From an uncultured Holophagaceae bacterium (lineage in GTDB: Bacteria > Acidobacteriota > Holophagae > Holophagales > Holophagaceae), in contig CAIYNT010000122.1 in NCBI GenBank assembly GCA_903927605.1, positions 1 to 30,484 on the forward strand: a DNA stretch of 30,484 nucleotides, written 5' to 3'. Shown here piece after piece: positions 15,209 to 22,366 of the stretch. Below the pieces are notes generated by a model that had not been told where the DNA came from, did no database searches, and was given only the letters and a program-made list of their open reading frames with translations. A program made the position numbers and the translations under genes. The first letter of the stretch is position 1; each line of letters begins with the position of its first letter.

Positions 15209-16888
15209 TCACTTCTTTCCGGAGGCCGAGACCCTCATGGGAGCGCCTGCGGGAGAGGCCAGGGCCGAGATCACATACTCGGGATAGGCCGAGATGCCGT
15301 GCTCATGGAGGTCCATGCCATCGTGTTCGCCGTCCTCCGAAAGCCGGAGAAGTCCCTTGGCGTCGAGAGCATACATGACGGCGAAGGATACAGCCAGAGT
15401 GGCGAGGGTGATAATGCCACTACCTATGGCCTGGGCGATGAACACCTTGAAGCCGCCCCCATAGAAGAGGCCCGTGAGCTTCGTGGAGAGATCGGGGGAG
15501 ATGGGGTCGCTGCCCGCGGCAGAGAACTGCCCACTGGCGAAGAGTCCCAGGGAGAGGGTGCCCCAGATGCCGTTGATCATGTGGACGGGCACCGCGCCGA
15601 TGGGATCGTCGATGCGGAGATACTCGAGCAGGTCCACACCCAGGATGACAATGATGCCCGCGATGGCGCCGATCATGACCGAGCCGAAGGGGCTCACCCA
15701 GTAGCAGGGGGCGGTGATGGCCACTAGGCCCGCCAGGAACCCGTTGGTGATGGCGCCCGGATCCCAGACCTTGCTGCGGGAGTAGACGAAGGACACCGCG
15801 GTGAGGCCCGCGCCGCAGGCAGCCAGGGTTGTGTTGGCGGCCACCCGGCCGATGCCTTCGAAATCCATGGCAGACAGGGTGCTGCCGGGATTGAAGCCGT
15901 ACCAACCGAACCAGAGCAGCAGGCCGCCGCAGACGGCAATGGTGAGGTCATGGGGTGTCATGGGGCCACCGCCGTCCCGCTTGAACTTGCGTCCAAGCCG
16001 GGGCCCGAGGACCACGGCACCCGCTAGGGCCACCGCGCCGCCGATGGTGTGCACCACCGTGGATCCAGCAAAATCATGGAAGTTCATGCCCAGGGAGGCG
16101 AGGAAGTGCCCATCGCTGCCCATGGTGGCGAGGAAACCATCGGGTCCCCAGGCCCAGTGGCCGATGATGGGATAGATGAAGCCGGAAACGGCGAAGCTGT
16201 AGAGGATGTCGCCGATGAAGTCGGTGCGGCCGATCATGGCGCCGGAAGTGATGGTCGAGCAGGTATCCGCAAAGGCGAACTGGAAGATCCAATGGGCCAG
16301 GAAAGCCACTCCCGTGGCTTCATAGGTGGCTGGAGCCCCCTTCAGGAAGAACCAGTGGTAACCGATGAATCCGTTGCCGTGGCTGAACATGAACGCGTAG
16401 CCGAAGGCCCAGAAGAGGATGCCGCAGAGGGCCGTATCAAAGACACATTCCACCAGCACGTTCACCGTTTCCCGGGAGCGGCAGAACCCGGCCTCGAGCA
16501 TGACGAAACCCACCTGCATCGCAAAGACGAGGAAGGCCGCGATCAAGGTCCAGACGGTGTTGAGTGGATTGACGATATCCTTGGCGGCCACTACCGGCGG
16601 GGCCGGCACTGGGACCGGAGCCGGAGCGGCTTGGGGTGCAGCGGGCGCCACTGCCGCCAAGGCTGGCGTAGATGCAGCGGCCGGGGAGTCTTCTGCCCGA
16701 GCCGAAGTTCCTGACAGCAGCATCGGAATGAGGATCATCATGCCGAGCACCACGGCCAAACCGAGCATCTTTCCGGAGGCCATGATGAAGCCGTAGCGAC
16801 GCCACTCGGGATCCCTCATCCGGTCGGCCAGCCTGGCCATTTTCTCTTTCAGGGAGAGCGACTCTCCCTTGCGTGCGCATCGTGCCAT
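15209..16888 (-). CDS. amt: Amt-family ammonium transporter with N-terminal extension
   Basis: Inner-membrane ammonium channel, 559 residues. The Amt core runs from about residue 105. It has the twin pore histidines His280 (HDFAGSTVVH, with Asp272) and His436 (GAVPVHMINGIWGTL), and FADTCSTITSGA. Ahead of the core is an unusual extension of about 100 residues. It comprises a basic cytosolic start, a hydrophobic helix (about 40-60) ending in ...SARAED that could be a signal peptide or an extra helix, and a Pro/Ala-rich linker (68-102). ATG at 16888 is preceded by GGAG. The P-II gene follows in the same operon. A sigma54-like element lies 62-77 bp upstream. Confidence 0.95.
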   Translation of the reverse strand: MARCARKGESLSLKEKMARLADRMRDPEWRRYGFIMASGKMLGLAVVLGMMILIPMLLSGTSARAEDSPAAASTPALAAVAPAAPQAAPAPVPVPAPPVVAAKDIVNPLNTVWTLIAAFLVFAMQVGFVMLEAGFCRSRETVNVLVECVFDTALCGILFWAFGYAFMFSHGNGFIGYHWFFLKGAPATYEATGVAFLAHWIFQFAFADTCSTITSGAMIGRTDFIGDILYSFAVSGFIYPIIGHWAWGPDGFLATMGSDGHFLASLGMNFHDFAGSTVVHTIGGAVALAGAVVLGPRLGRKFKRDGGGPMTPHDLTIAVCGGLLLWFGWYGFNPGSTLSAMDFEGIGRVAANTTLAACGAGLTAVSFVYSRSKVWDPGAITNGFLAGLVAITAPCYWVSPFGSVMIGAIAGIIVILGVDLLEYLRIDDPIGAVPVHMINGIWGTLSLGLFASGQFSAAGSDPISPDLSTKLTGLFYGGGFKVFIAQAIGSGIITLATLAVSFAVMYALDAKGLLRLSEDGEHDGMDLHEHGISAYPEYVISALASPAGAPMRVSASGKK

Positions 16889-16949
16889 ATCAGGCTCCTT
16901 GAGAAGAAAGGTCGATTCATCTGGCGCGAGATCCCGCTATCCCGAAAAA

Positions 16950-16965
16950 AGCAAACGAGGCGCAG
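16950..16965 (-). promoter_or_regulatory. weak sigma54-like promoter for amt
   Basis: Minus strand reads CTGCGCCTCGTTTGCT. The -12 half (TTGCT) is perfect; the -24 half keeps only part of TGGCAC (TG in place of GG). The distance to the ATG (62 bp) resembles the two better elements in this island. A one-mismatch enhancer-like copy, CAAGTTTGG (17058-17066), lies 94 bp upstream, the same distance as at the permease promoter. Confidence 0.4.
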
Positions 16966-17151
16966 TCTCGTGGAGATTGCCATCTTCAAACCAAGAGACG
17001 TCCAGAGCTAAAGGAACAGAGCATTCTCCAAAAAAGCACCAGGACAACCCTGACCATCAAGTTTGGATCGCAGGTGGCTTTGGCTTGTCTTGGTGCCTTG
17101 GTGAACTTGTGTCTTGGCGCTTTCCTTTGGTTCTTATGGATGAATTACGTA

Positions 17152-17961
17152 TCAGAACGCCTTGGCGATGGTGAAGGTCACGCGGCCTTTTCCGATGTTC
17201 CGTCCCATGGCGTTGTCGTAGCCGAGATCCTTGGTGTCCGCATTTGTGCCCGCCAAGGTCAAGGTCCAATCCTTGAGCGCCAACGCAATCCCCAGCTTGT
17301 AGTCCGTGTAGCCGAGCAGGGAATTGGTCGATGAGGAACTCGTGTTGAAGGTGGTCTTGCCACCGTGGGCCAACACAGTCCAGCCGCTTTCACCCAGGGG
17401 GATGCTCAGGCTGAGATCCACGTAGCTTGACCCCTCGGCATCGGCGATTCCGAAGTCATCCCCGCTGATCACCCGCGAGTACTTGAGGCTGGCCCAGCTG
17501 TAGCTAACCCCCAGATAAGCCTCCGTGGTGTTGGGATTGAAGCCAGCGGCGCCCCTGTAGTCGCCAGGGTAGAGGTAACGATAGAGGCCGAGGTCCAGCG
17601 CCCAGTCCTTGGCGAAGGCCCACTTGTAGCCTCCGAACACATCCACCTCCACGCCCGCGGAGACGGGTCCGAGGAAGCCCGGCGTGTCCGAAATCCAGGT
17701 AATGTTGCTCAGACTCGTGCTCAGGTAGAAGCCGGAAGGATGCACCAGGTCCAGTTCCGCCTGGACCGTAGGCTTCCCATCCGTCTGAGTGAGCCCGCGA
17801 AAGATGTACTGAGAACCGATGGTGGTCGAACCGGTCAGGGCGAACCCGAGGATCGAAGGAGGTGCCGGCGGTGCAGGCGCGGGTGCTACCGCCGGCGGGC
17901 TCTGGGCCACCAGGTGGGCAGTCAGGGCCGCCGCCAGAAAGAGGGCCTTGGGAAAATGCAT
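17152..17961 (-). CDS. TorF family putative porin
   Basis: Outer-membrane beta-barrel, 269 residues. A signal peptide (HFPKALFLAAALTAHLVAQS) is followed by a Pro/Ala linker. The family-typical GSTTIGSQYIFRGLTQTDGKPTVQ (about 44-67) comes next, then alternating amphipathic strands such as SGFYLSTSLSNITW and YLGVSYSWASLKYSR, ending in Phe. These proteins (CHP02001/Gcw_chp) often accompany amt and P-II genes, as here. ATG at 17961 with GGAG 6 bp upstream. It probably helps nitrogen compounds cross the outer membrane (inference). A sigma54-type promoter and enhancer pair sit upstream of the preceding small ORF. Confidence 0.88.
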   Translation of the reverse strand: MHFPKALFLAAALTAHLVAQSPPAVAPAPAPPAPPSILGFALTGSTTIGSQYIFRGLTQTDGKPTVQAELDLVHPSGFYLSTSLSNITWISDTPGFLGPVSAGVEVDVFGGYKWAFAKDWALDLGLYRYLYPGDYRGAAGFNPNTTEAYLGVSYSWASLKYSRVISGDDFGIADAEGSSYVDLSLSIPLGESGWTVLAHGGKTTFNTSSSSTNSLLGYTDYKLGIALALKDWTLTLAGTNADTKDLGYDNAMGRNIGKGRVTFTIAKAF

Positions 17962-18002
17962 GTCATGCTCCAGAAAAATGGGGGCGGGGTAGCCTCATGG
18001 GC

Positions 18003-18236
18003 TCAGTGGTGGGAAAGCTCCAAGGTTTGGGAAGACCGAATCTGCCGGGCCGATTTGTTCTGAACGCTACCTCTGGCGCAACCGTTGGGATCGGCGGCAA
18101 AGAGCGGAGTGATGGCCGCTATGGCCACCGCCACAGCGAAGGCCCTATGCAAGGTTCGCCACTTCACCGGATATCCTTCGTCGTCGGGATCACTGAGGGC
18201 CATGGCCCTGAGTGTCAGCTGTGATCGGCCTGCCAT
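18003..18236 (-). CDS. possible 77-residue exported or membrane protein
   Basis: Starts at an ATG with GGAGG 5 bp upstream and stops 41 bp before torF. After a polar start it has one hydrophobic segment ending in a signal-peptidase-like site (RTLHRAFAVAVAIAAITPLFAAD), followed by a short Ser/Arg/Gln-rich tail. No family recognised. A sigma54-like element is positioned 62-77 bp upstream of this ATG, the usual distance in this island, which supports it as the first gene of a torF transcript. It could still be a chance frame. Confidence 0.45.
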   Translation of the reverse strand: MAGRSQLTLRAMALSDPDDEGYPVKWRTLHRAFAVAVAIAAITPLFAADPNGCARGSVQNKSARQIRSSQTLELSHH

Positions 18237-18297
18237 AGTCGCCTCCCCTCCGCGAATCCAAGGAGCCGACCCTCGGCCCCTCCTGCCCAAACTCAAG

Positions 18298-18313
18298 AGC
18301 AGGAAGCGTACCC
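18298..18313 (-). promoter_or_regulatory. sigma54-type promoter for the small ORF and torF
   Basis: Minus strand reads GGGTACGCTTCCTGCT. It has the invariant GG and GC separated by exactly 10 bp, with three mismatches to TGGCAC-N5-TTGCW. It lies 62-77 bp upstream of the small ORF. The CAAWWWTGT pair at 18404 and 18434 begins 92 and 122 bp upstream of its -24 GG. Confidence 0.5.
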
Positions 18314-18319
18314 AGGGCG

Positions 18320-18450
18320 AATGTGGTACTACGATATTTTTAAATATTATATTTATTAATCTTAAGTTCCATTTTTCAATTAAAGTCGTGAATTTCTATT
18401 TAACAATTTTGTAATTAAAAACAATATTCTATGCGTTTTTGTAACCCTAT
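18320..18450 (-). promoter_or_regulatory. AT-rich enhancer region A (CAAWWWTGT pair)
   Basis: About 110 bp of sharply AT-rich DNA in a GC-rich setting. It contains ACAATTTTGT (18403-18412) and, 30 bp on, the degenerate CGTTTTTGTAA (18434-18444). Both read the same way as the copies at 18991, 19021, 24061, 24090, 25697 and 25727. Confidence 0.55.
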
Positions 18451-18587
18451 TCTTCGTGCAGTTCGGAACGTACGGGTTCCAGGCCTTCTCCAATCAAATG
18501 GGAGGCAAGGAAGCCGCCTGATATTCCAGGTGCAGGGCCGGAGAACACTGGACCATGCGCACCCTGGAAGAGTGGGGCTCATGACCC
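18451..18587. other. gap between SMR-like stop and enhancer region A
   Basis: No gene, terminator hairpin or recognisable promoter seen here. Confidence 0.45.
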
Positions 18588-18923
18588 TCAGGTGTTCATG
18601 GCGTGGCCAAACTGCACGACGAGTCCCCCGACCATGATGATGGCGATACCGACCCAGGTAGAGACGGGCACGGCCTCATGGAAGATGAACCGACCGACCA
18701 GGACACTGACGAAGGCGAAGATGGCGACGTAGACCCCAAGCAGCCTGGAGAAATCCCAAGGCACGAGGTTGACCACCACACCATAGGTGCCAAGCGTGAT
18801 GAATCCGAGTGCTATGAAGGCGAGTCCGCCCCCACGCATGCCTTTCCGGACGATGGCATCCCCGCCCACCTCGAGAGCGGCTGCGGCTAGAAAAATGAGC
18901 CAAGCAAGGACGGGGAGTCTCAT
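18588..18923 (-). CDS. SMR/DMT-type small four-helix transporter
   Basis: A 111-residue membrane protein with four hydrophobic helices. Helix 1 (LAWLIFLAAAALEVGGDAIVRKGM) has a Glu (E18) at the place of the essential Glu14 of EmrE. The last helix, WVGIAIIMVGGLVVQFGHA, is typical of the fold. Substrate unknown; its position inside a nitrogen island makes a small cationic nitrogen compound (amine, guanidinium) conceivable, but that is speculation. ATG at 18923 is preceded by GAGAGG. A CAAWWWTGT pair lies 68-106 bp upstream. Confidence 0.82.
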   Translation of the reverse strand: MRLPVLAWLIFLAAAALEVGGDAIVRKGMRGGGLAFIALGFITLGTYGVVVNLVPWDFSRLLGVYVAIFAFVSVLVGRFIFHEAVPVSTWVGIAIIMVGGLVVQFGHAMNT

Positions 18924-18990
18924 GGTTCCTCTCTATCGATCAAAGACCGGGTGATTGGGAGTTCTGGGCTCACACAAGACCAAAATCCGC

Positions 18991-19029
18991 CAAAAATGTT
19001 CACCTAACCTAAAAAAATGACAATTTTGT
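18991..19029 (-). promoter_or_regulatory. enhancer/operator region B (CAAWWWTGT pair)
   Basis: CAAAAATGT at 18991-18999 and AATGACAATTTTGTAA around 19017-19031; the CAA starts are 30 bp apart. It lies between glnA and the SMR-like gene and reads in the same orientation as the other copies. No sigma54 element sits at the spacing seen at the permease, so it may act differently here. Confidence 0.55.
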
Positions 19030-19097
19030 AAAGTTCCTGTGTCGCTGCTCACCGCCGCCTTCATTCACAGGTCGGAGAACGCCCGTCAGCCTCGGAT

Positions 19098-20450
19098 TCA
19101 GAAAATCGGGAGGTACTTCGCCAACTCCCAGGGAGTGACTTCCAGGCGGTAGTCTTCCCATTCGAGACGCTTGGCCATGATGAAGGTCTCGTAGATTTGC
19201 GGTCCCAGGGCCGCACGGATCACTGGATCCTTCTCCAACTCGTCGAGTGCCTGCCCCAGGGAAAGAGGAAGCAGGTCCGGCTCATCCCTTGTTTCCAGAG
19301 TGGCCGTCGGGAAGAGATTCTCATCGGAGGCGTTGGGAACCTCCAGCTGCCGACGAACCCCATCCAGCCCCGCGGCCAGCATGACTGCGAAGGCCAGGTA
19401 TGGATTGCAACTGGGATCGGGGCAGCGCAGCTCGATGCGGGTGGAACCGGCGCTGTGAGCCCTGGGAATCCGGATGAGCGCCGAGCGGTTGATCCGGCCC
19501 CAACTGATCTGCACCGGGGCCTCGTAGCCACGCACAAGCCGTTTGTATGAATTCACCAGGGGAGCAAGCACGGCGCACATGCCCCGGGCGTGAGCGAGCT
19601 GCCCCGCGATGAAATGCTTGGCAATGCTGGAGAGCCCGTGGGAATCACCGGGGTCGGCGAAGGCATTCGTGCCGTTGGCCTTGTAGCTGAGACTCTGGTG
19701 GACGTGCATGCCGTTGCCCGAGATGCCCCGAATGGGCTTGGGCATGAACGTGGCCATCAGGTTCCGCTGCTGGGCCATGATCTTGAGGAGGACTCGGAAC
19801 GTCACCACGTTATCGGCGGTATTGAGCGCATCAGAGTATCGGAAGTCGATCTCATGCTGGCCCGAGGCAACCTCGTGGTGCATGGTTTCCACCTGGATCC
19901 CGAACTCGGCGAGCGTGTCCGCCATGTGCCGCCACAGGCTTGTGGCCACCAGATCCGTGGGGGCATCGAAGTAGCTTGCGCTGTCCGCGGGCTGCGGGCG
20001 CGCCGGTCCATCATCCTGCTGGGCTTTCAGCAGAAAGAACTCCAGCTCCGGCCCCGCGTTGTACACAAAGCCCATCTCTTCGGCCTCGCGCATCACCTTG
20101 GCCAGCACGGCCCGGGGATCCCCGAGGAAGGGCTGACCATCCGGGGTGAAGACATTGCAGATGAGCCTCGCCGTGGCCTCCCGGCCACTGGCCCAGGGGA
20201 GGATGGCAAAGGTGGACATGTCCGGCACCAGGTACATGTCGCTCTCGGCGATGCGAGCGAACCCCTCGATGCACGACCCATCAAACCAGATCCCGTGGTT
20301 CAAGGTCGAGGCGAGTTCCTCCTTGGGGAGGGTGACGTTCTTGACCACTCCCACCACATCGGTGAACTGCAGATCGATGAACCTCACCCCTCGCTCTTCC
20401 ACGAGCGCCAGCAGGTCGGGGGCTGAGAGAGTCGCTCGCATGGATGGCAT
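19098..20450 (-). CDS. glnA: glutamine synthetase, type I (alpha subtype)
   Basis: ATP-dependent synthesis of glutamine from glutamate and ammonium. The protein has 450 residues. Motifs: FDGSCIEGFARIAESDMYL (57-74), the metal/substrate site NAGPELEFFL (131-140), HHEVASGQHEIDF (191-203), NGMHVHQS (246-253), NSYKRLVRGYEAP (300-312) and RIELRCPDPSCNPYLAF. The short length and the AKRLEWEDYR...TPWELAKYLPIF end are those of GSI-alpha enzymes, which lack the adenylylation loop and Tyr of the enteric type. ATG at 20450 shares its A with the kinase TGA stop (TGATG), so it is translationally coupled as the last gene of a PP2C-kinase-glnA operon. A second ATG is three codons in. Confidence 0.95.
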   Translation of the reverse strand: MPSMRATLSAPDLLALVEERGVRFIDLQFTDVVGVVKNVTLPKEELASTLNHGIWFDGSCIEGFARIAESDMYLVPDMSTFAILPWASGREATARLICNVFTPDGQPFLGDPRAVLAKVMREAEEMGFVYNAGPELEFFLLKAQQDDGPARPQPADSASYFDAPTDLVATSLWRHMADTLAEFGIQVETMHHEVASGQHEIDFRYSDALNTADNVVTFRVLLKIMAQQRNLMATFMPKPIRGISGNGMHVHQSLSYKANGTNAFADPGDSHGLSSIAKHFIAGQLAHARGMCAVLAPLVNSYKRLVRGYEAPVQISWGRINRSALIRIPRAHSAGSTRIELRCPDPSCNPYLAFAVMLAAGLDGVRRQLEVPNASDENLFPTATLETRDEPDLLPLSLGQALDELEKDPVIRAALGPQIYETFIMAKRLEWEDYRLEVTPWELAKYLPIF

Positions 20451-21427
20451 CAGCGCAGCTTCTGAAGGGCAAAGGCTAGGATTACGATACCCAGGAGCGA
20501 AACGATTGCAATCGCGATGGGCCCCATGGCCGGAAAGCTCAGGATCCGGAAGGACCGGGAAGGTTCGTGCGTCTGGTCTAGGATCGAAACGTCCACTTCA
20601 TCCAGATGAGTCAGTTCATGGAGGAAAGCATGCAGATCGACTTGCCGATCCTCCAGTCGGCGCTGGAGGGCCCGGGCCGCCACCGCCGCCAGCTGCGGTG
20701 AGACACCCGCTACTTCGCGGTCCAGGCGGGGAACGCTCCCCCGGAGATGCTGGGCCATCACGGCGAGATGGTTATCACCGTCAAACGGCACGCGTCCCGT
20801 GAGAAGTTCGAACAGCATGGTCCCCAGCGCGTAGAGGTCCGTCCTCTGGTCGCCCCGGTGCCCCTCCACCTGTTCGGGAGCCATGTAAGCAGGCGTGCCG
20901 GCGGTGCTGCTCAGGTTGGCGTAGGTCACCCGGTGGGCAGTCTTGGTCAGGGCCAGCCCGAAATCCAGGATCACGGGCTGGCCATTGTCCTTGATCAGGA
21001 TGTTTTCGGGCTTGAGATCTCGGTGGATGATGCCCAGATCATGACAATGGGCCATCCCGTCGGCAATCTTGGCGATAAGGGCCACGGCGGCCTCAGGACC
21101 GAGAGGCGCCGAACTGGTGATGAAATCCCGCATGGACTGGCCAGTGATCAGCTCCGTCACGAGATAGGGCGTATTGTTGAAGCGACCGGAGCCCAGGCCT
21201 TTCTGGATGGCCGGATGGGAGAGGGTTTCCATGACTTCCAGCTCCCGCTGGAAGCGTTCGTACTGGGCCGGATCTCCGATGCTCGTCCGGTCCGGAATTT
21301 TCAGGACCACTTCTTTGGAGGTCAGCAGGTCGAAGGCCCGATAGACATCGCTCATGCCCCCCTGGGCCATGTGGCCCTGGATCCGATAGTGGTCGAATTG
21401 ATCGCCGATCTGGAGCATGGGTGCCAT
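20450..21427 (-). CDS. Ser/Thr protein kinase, membrane-anchored, PknB-like
   Basis: A 325-residue Hanks-type kinase. Gly-rich loop GHMAQGGMSDVYRA (18-31), Lys43 (VVLK), Glu in the C-helix (RELEVMETL), HRDLKPEN (135-142, catalytic Asp137), DFG (155-157), an activation loop with several Thr/Ser before GTPAYMAPEQ, and TDLYALGTMLFELLTGRVPF. A single C-terminal helix (about 300-321, IAIAIVSLLGIVILAFAL) anchors it with almost nothing beyond, so there is no external sensor domain. ATG at 21427 follows the phosphatase TAA with no gap. Targets unknown; the fused operon makes glutamine synthetase or its regulators obvious candidates (inference). Confidence 0.93.
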   Translation of the reverse strand: MAPMLQIGDQFDHYRIQGHMAQGGMSDVYRAFDLLTSKEVVLKIPDRTSIGDPAQYERFQRELEVMETLSHPAIQKGLGSGRFNNTPYLVTELITGQSMRDFITSSAPLGPEAAVALIAKIADGMAHCHDLGIIHRDLKPENILIKDNGQPVILDFGLALTKTAHRVTYANLSSTAGTPAYMAPEQVEGHRGDQRTDLYALGTMLFELLTGRVPFDGDNHLAVMAQHLRGSVPRLDREVAGVSPQLAAVAARALQRRLEDRQVDLHAFLHELTHLDEVDVSILDQTHEPSRSFRILSFPAMGPIAIAIVSLLGIVILAFALQKLR

Positions 21428-22261
21428 TTATGCAGAACTGCCGTGATTGAGGTTTTTCCCGAACCGACGGAAGGGGTTCAGATTCTTGAGACTGAACCCC
21501 TTTTCCGGCGCCGGGATCTTGGAATCGAGTTTGTGAAGGCGGAGCGCAATCACCGAGAGATTATCGTCACTATCGCGATCCATCGCGAGGTCAAATATTT
21601 GCTGGCCAAACCGTTCGAGATTCACGGCCTCGTGGGCCATCCGCCCGATCTCCTCATCCTGGATCACCGACCAGAGCCCGTCCGTGCAGAGAACGAGAAG
21701 ATCCCCCTCCTGGACAGGAACGACCTCGATATCGGGCTGCACAAAAAGCTCGAGGCCCACGCACCGGTTCAGGACCGACCTCTGGTTGTGAGTCCTGGCC
21801 TTTTCCGGGGGCAGCAGCCGCATCCGCACCAGCTCCCCGACCCGGGTGTGGTCATTGGTGAGGCATGAGGTGACCTTGTCTCGCACCAGGTAGACGCGAG
21901 AATCGCCTACATGGGCCAGATGCAGGGTACGGCCGTGCAGATGCGCTGTCGTGAGGGTCGTGCCCATGGGAGGCAGCCGCTCCTTCATGACGGTCTGAAC
22001 GATCTGTGTGTTGGCGTTCTGCACCCCCTGCCGCAACCGCTGGGTCACGGTCACTTGAGGGTCCTGGTAGAAGGTCTCAAACATGGCCCGCAAGGCAATG
22101 TCGCTGGCCATGCCTCCATTTGAATAGCCCCCCATGCCATCGGCGATGCCGAACAGATGTCCCAGGCTGGCGATGGGATGTTCCTCCCGCGAACAGAGCC
22201 GGATCGCATCCTGGTTCTCTTCCCGGACCTTCCCCACGTGGCTGAAACCATGAATTTCAAT
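21428..22261 (-). CDS. PP2C-type Ser/Thr phosphatase
   Basis: Metal-dependent phosphatase that should oppose the adjoining kinase. Motifs: SHVGKVREENQDAI, FGIADGMGGYSNGG (metal-binding Asp), LHLAHVGDSRVYLV, LLVLCTDGLW and DSDDNLSVIAL. The conserved IEIHGFSHVGK stretch lies upstream of the first standard start (GTG 22237), and a stop blocks further extension. There is no ATG, GTG or TTG between, so ATT at 22261 (GGAAG 9 bp upstream) is proposed. With the GTG the protein would be 269 residues and lack the first strand. The C-terminal 30 residues are basic and outside the fold. First gene of the PP2C-kinase-glnA operon. Confidence 0.9.
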   Translation of the reverse strand: MEIHGFSHVGKVREENQDAIRLCSREEHPIASLGHLFGIADGMGGYSNGGMASDIALRAMFETFYQDPQVTVTQRLRQGVQNANTQIVQTVMKERLPPMGTTLTTAHLHGRTLHLAHVGDSRVYLVRDKVTSCLTNDHTRVGELVRMRLLPPEKARTHNQRSVLNRCVGLELFVQPDIEVVPVQEGDLLVLCTDGLWSVIQDEEIGRMAHEAVNLERFGQQIFDLAMDRDSDDNLSVIALRLHKLDSKIPAPEKGFSLKNLNPFRRFGKNLNHGSSA

Positions 22262-22299
22262 GTGGGGGTGCTTCCATCATGGGTCCCGGGTCAGATCAA

Positions 22300-22340
22300 G
22301 AAAAGGCGCAGGGAGTGGGCAAACAAGCGCCCACTCCCTG
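22300..22340 (-). terminator. intrinsic terminator after the APC permease
   Basis: Perfect 12-bp inverted repeat CAGGGAGTGGGC (22309-22320) / GCCCACTCCCTG (22329-22340) with an 8-nt loop. On the minus strand it is followed by CGCCTTTTCTT. It separates the permease from the phosphatase-kinase-glnA operon. Confidence 0.85.
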
Positions 22341-22366
22341 CAGGGTCCCGCAGGATTCAATCTTAA

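Noticed and set aside
18968..18981. sigma54-like GG-N10-GC before the SMR-like gene
   Set aside because: Both halves match poorly beyond the dinucleotides, and the motif pair would be only about 10 bp away, not at enhancer distance.
22262..22366. Possible sigma54 promoter for the phosphatase-kinase-glnA operon
   Set aside because: No GG-N10-GC arrangement with a reasonable TGGCAC or TTGCW half was found; no CAAWWWTGT copy either.
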